The notes under the pieces were generated by a model. The model was not told the origin of the DNA. It searched no databases and was given only the letters and a program-made list of their open reading frames with translations. Positions 63,975 to 64,000 of a stretch of 64,000 nucleotides of DNA are shown piece after piece. Source of the DNA: Colwellia sp. D2M02 (lineage in GTDB: Bacteria > Pseudomonadota > Gammaproteobacteria > Enterobacterales > Alteromonadaceae); NCBI RefSeq assembly GCF_018860755.1, contig NZ_JAHKPW010000011.1, positions 25,772 to 89,771 on the forward strand, given 5' to 3'. The position numbers and the translations under genes were made by a program. Numbering within the stretch: position 1 is the stretch's first letter; each line of letters starts with the position of its first letter.

Positions 63975-64000
63975 CCTGAATTCGGTTTAAGAGATGTTTA

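Overview
The window is AT-rich gammaproteobacterial chromosome. Gene content and order (coaD-mutM-rpmG-rpmB, radC-coaBC-slmA, bioH/comF/nfuA, a cox cluster, STN-type TonB receptors, an aryl polyene cluster) fit a marine Alteromonadales, most likely Colwelliaceae (Colwellia/Thalassotalea-like). The assignment rests on recall of gene order and protein style, not on a database search. I saw no tRNA or rRNA genes, insertion sequences, prophage or CRISPR array.

Region 1 (1-16304, all plus strand, mostly overlapping or touching genes) is an aryl polyene (APE) pigment cluster cut by the left edge: acyltransferase ApeD (partial), two acyl carrier proteins, ApeG, adenylating ligase ApeH, dehydratase ApeI, a separate glycosyltransferase and LpxL-like acyltransferase, an MIO aromatic ammonia-lyase, thioesterase ApeK, LolA-like ApeL, MMPL exporter ApeM, a flavin halogenase-like enzyme, lipoprotein ApeN, ketosynthase ApeO, dehydratase ApeP, ketoreductase ApeQ, ketosynthase ApeR and a MipA/OmpV outer-membrane protein. 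Together they would make an aryl starter, extend it through ketosynthase/ketoreductase/dehydratase cycles, attach it to a lipid and move it to the outer membrane.

Region 2 (16389-20388) is a less familiar set on the same strand: a histidine-rich membrane protein, a KAS III-type ketosynthase, a haem-oxygenase-fold putative diiron oxidase and two proteins I do not recognise. It looks like a separate small metabolite cassette and is one of the best candidates for undescribed biology here. lexA follows, with two perfect tandem SOS boxes.

Region 3 (21615-30518) is a complete aa3-type cytochrome c oxidase cluster: CoxB with two fused cytochrome c domains, CoxA, CtaG, CoxC, SURF1, a small CX3C membrane-anchored protein, CtaA, CtaB and SCO.

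Region 4 (30552-37141, minus strand) is an iron-uptake/signalling locus: FecI-type sigma factor, FecR and two STN-domain TonB receptors. The receptors share an almost identical leader, signal peptide and STN domain but have different barrels. Candidate Fur boxes lie upstream.

Region 5 (37301-57436) is mostly housekeeping: polysaccharide deacetylase, DinF-type MATE exporter, VanZ-like protein, NfuA, ComF, BioH, a SprA-type putative metalloprotease with a coding minisatellite, TetR, CoaD, MutM, RpmG (too short for most ORF calls), RpmB, a ParA/ribbon-helix-helix pair with a PilZ protein, RadC, CoaBC, SlmA, PepD, a NarL/LuxR-type response regulator, an M17 aminopeptidase and a cyclic-nucleotide-binding protein.

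Region 6 (57718-63974) holds a secreted S9 peptidase and then a class I c-di-GMP (GEMM) riboswitch leading into a very large exported protein with two CXXCH haem sites and a C-terminal DNRLRE domain.
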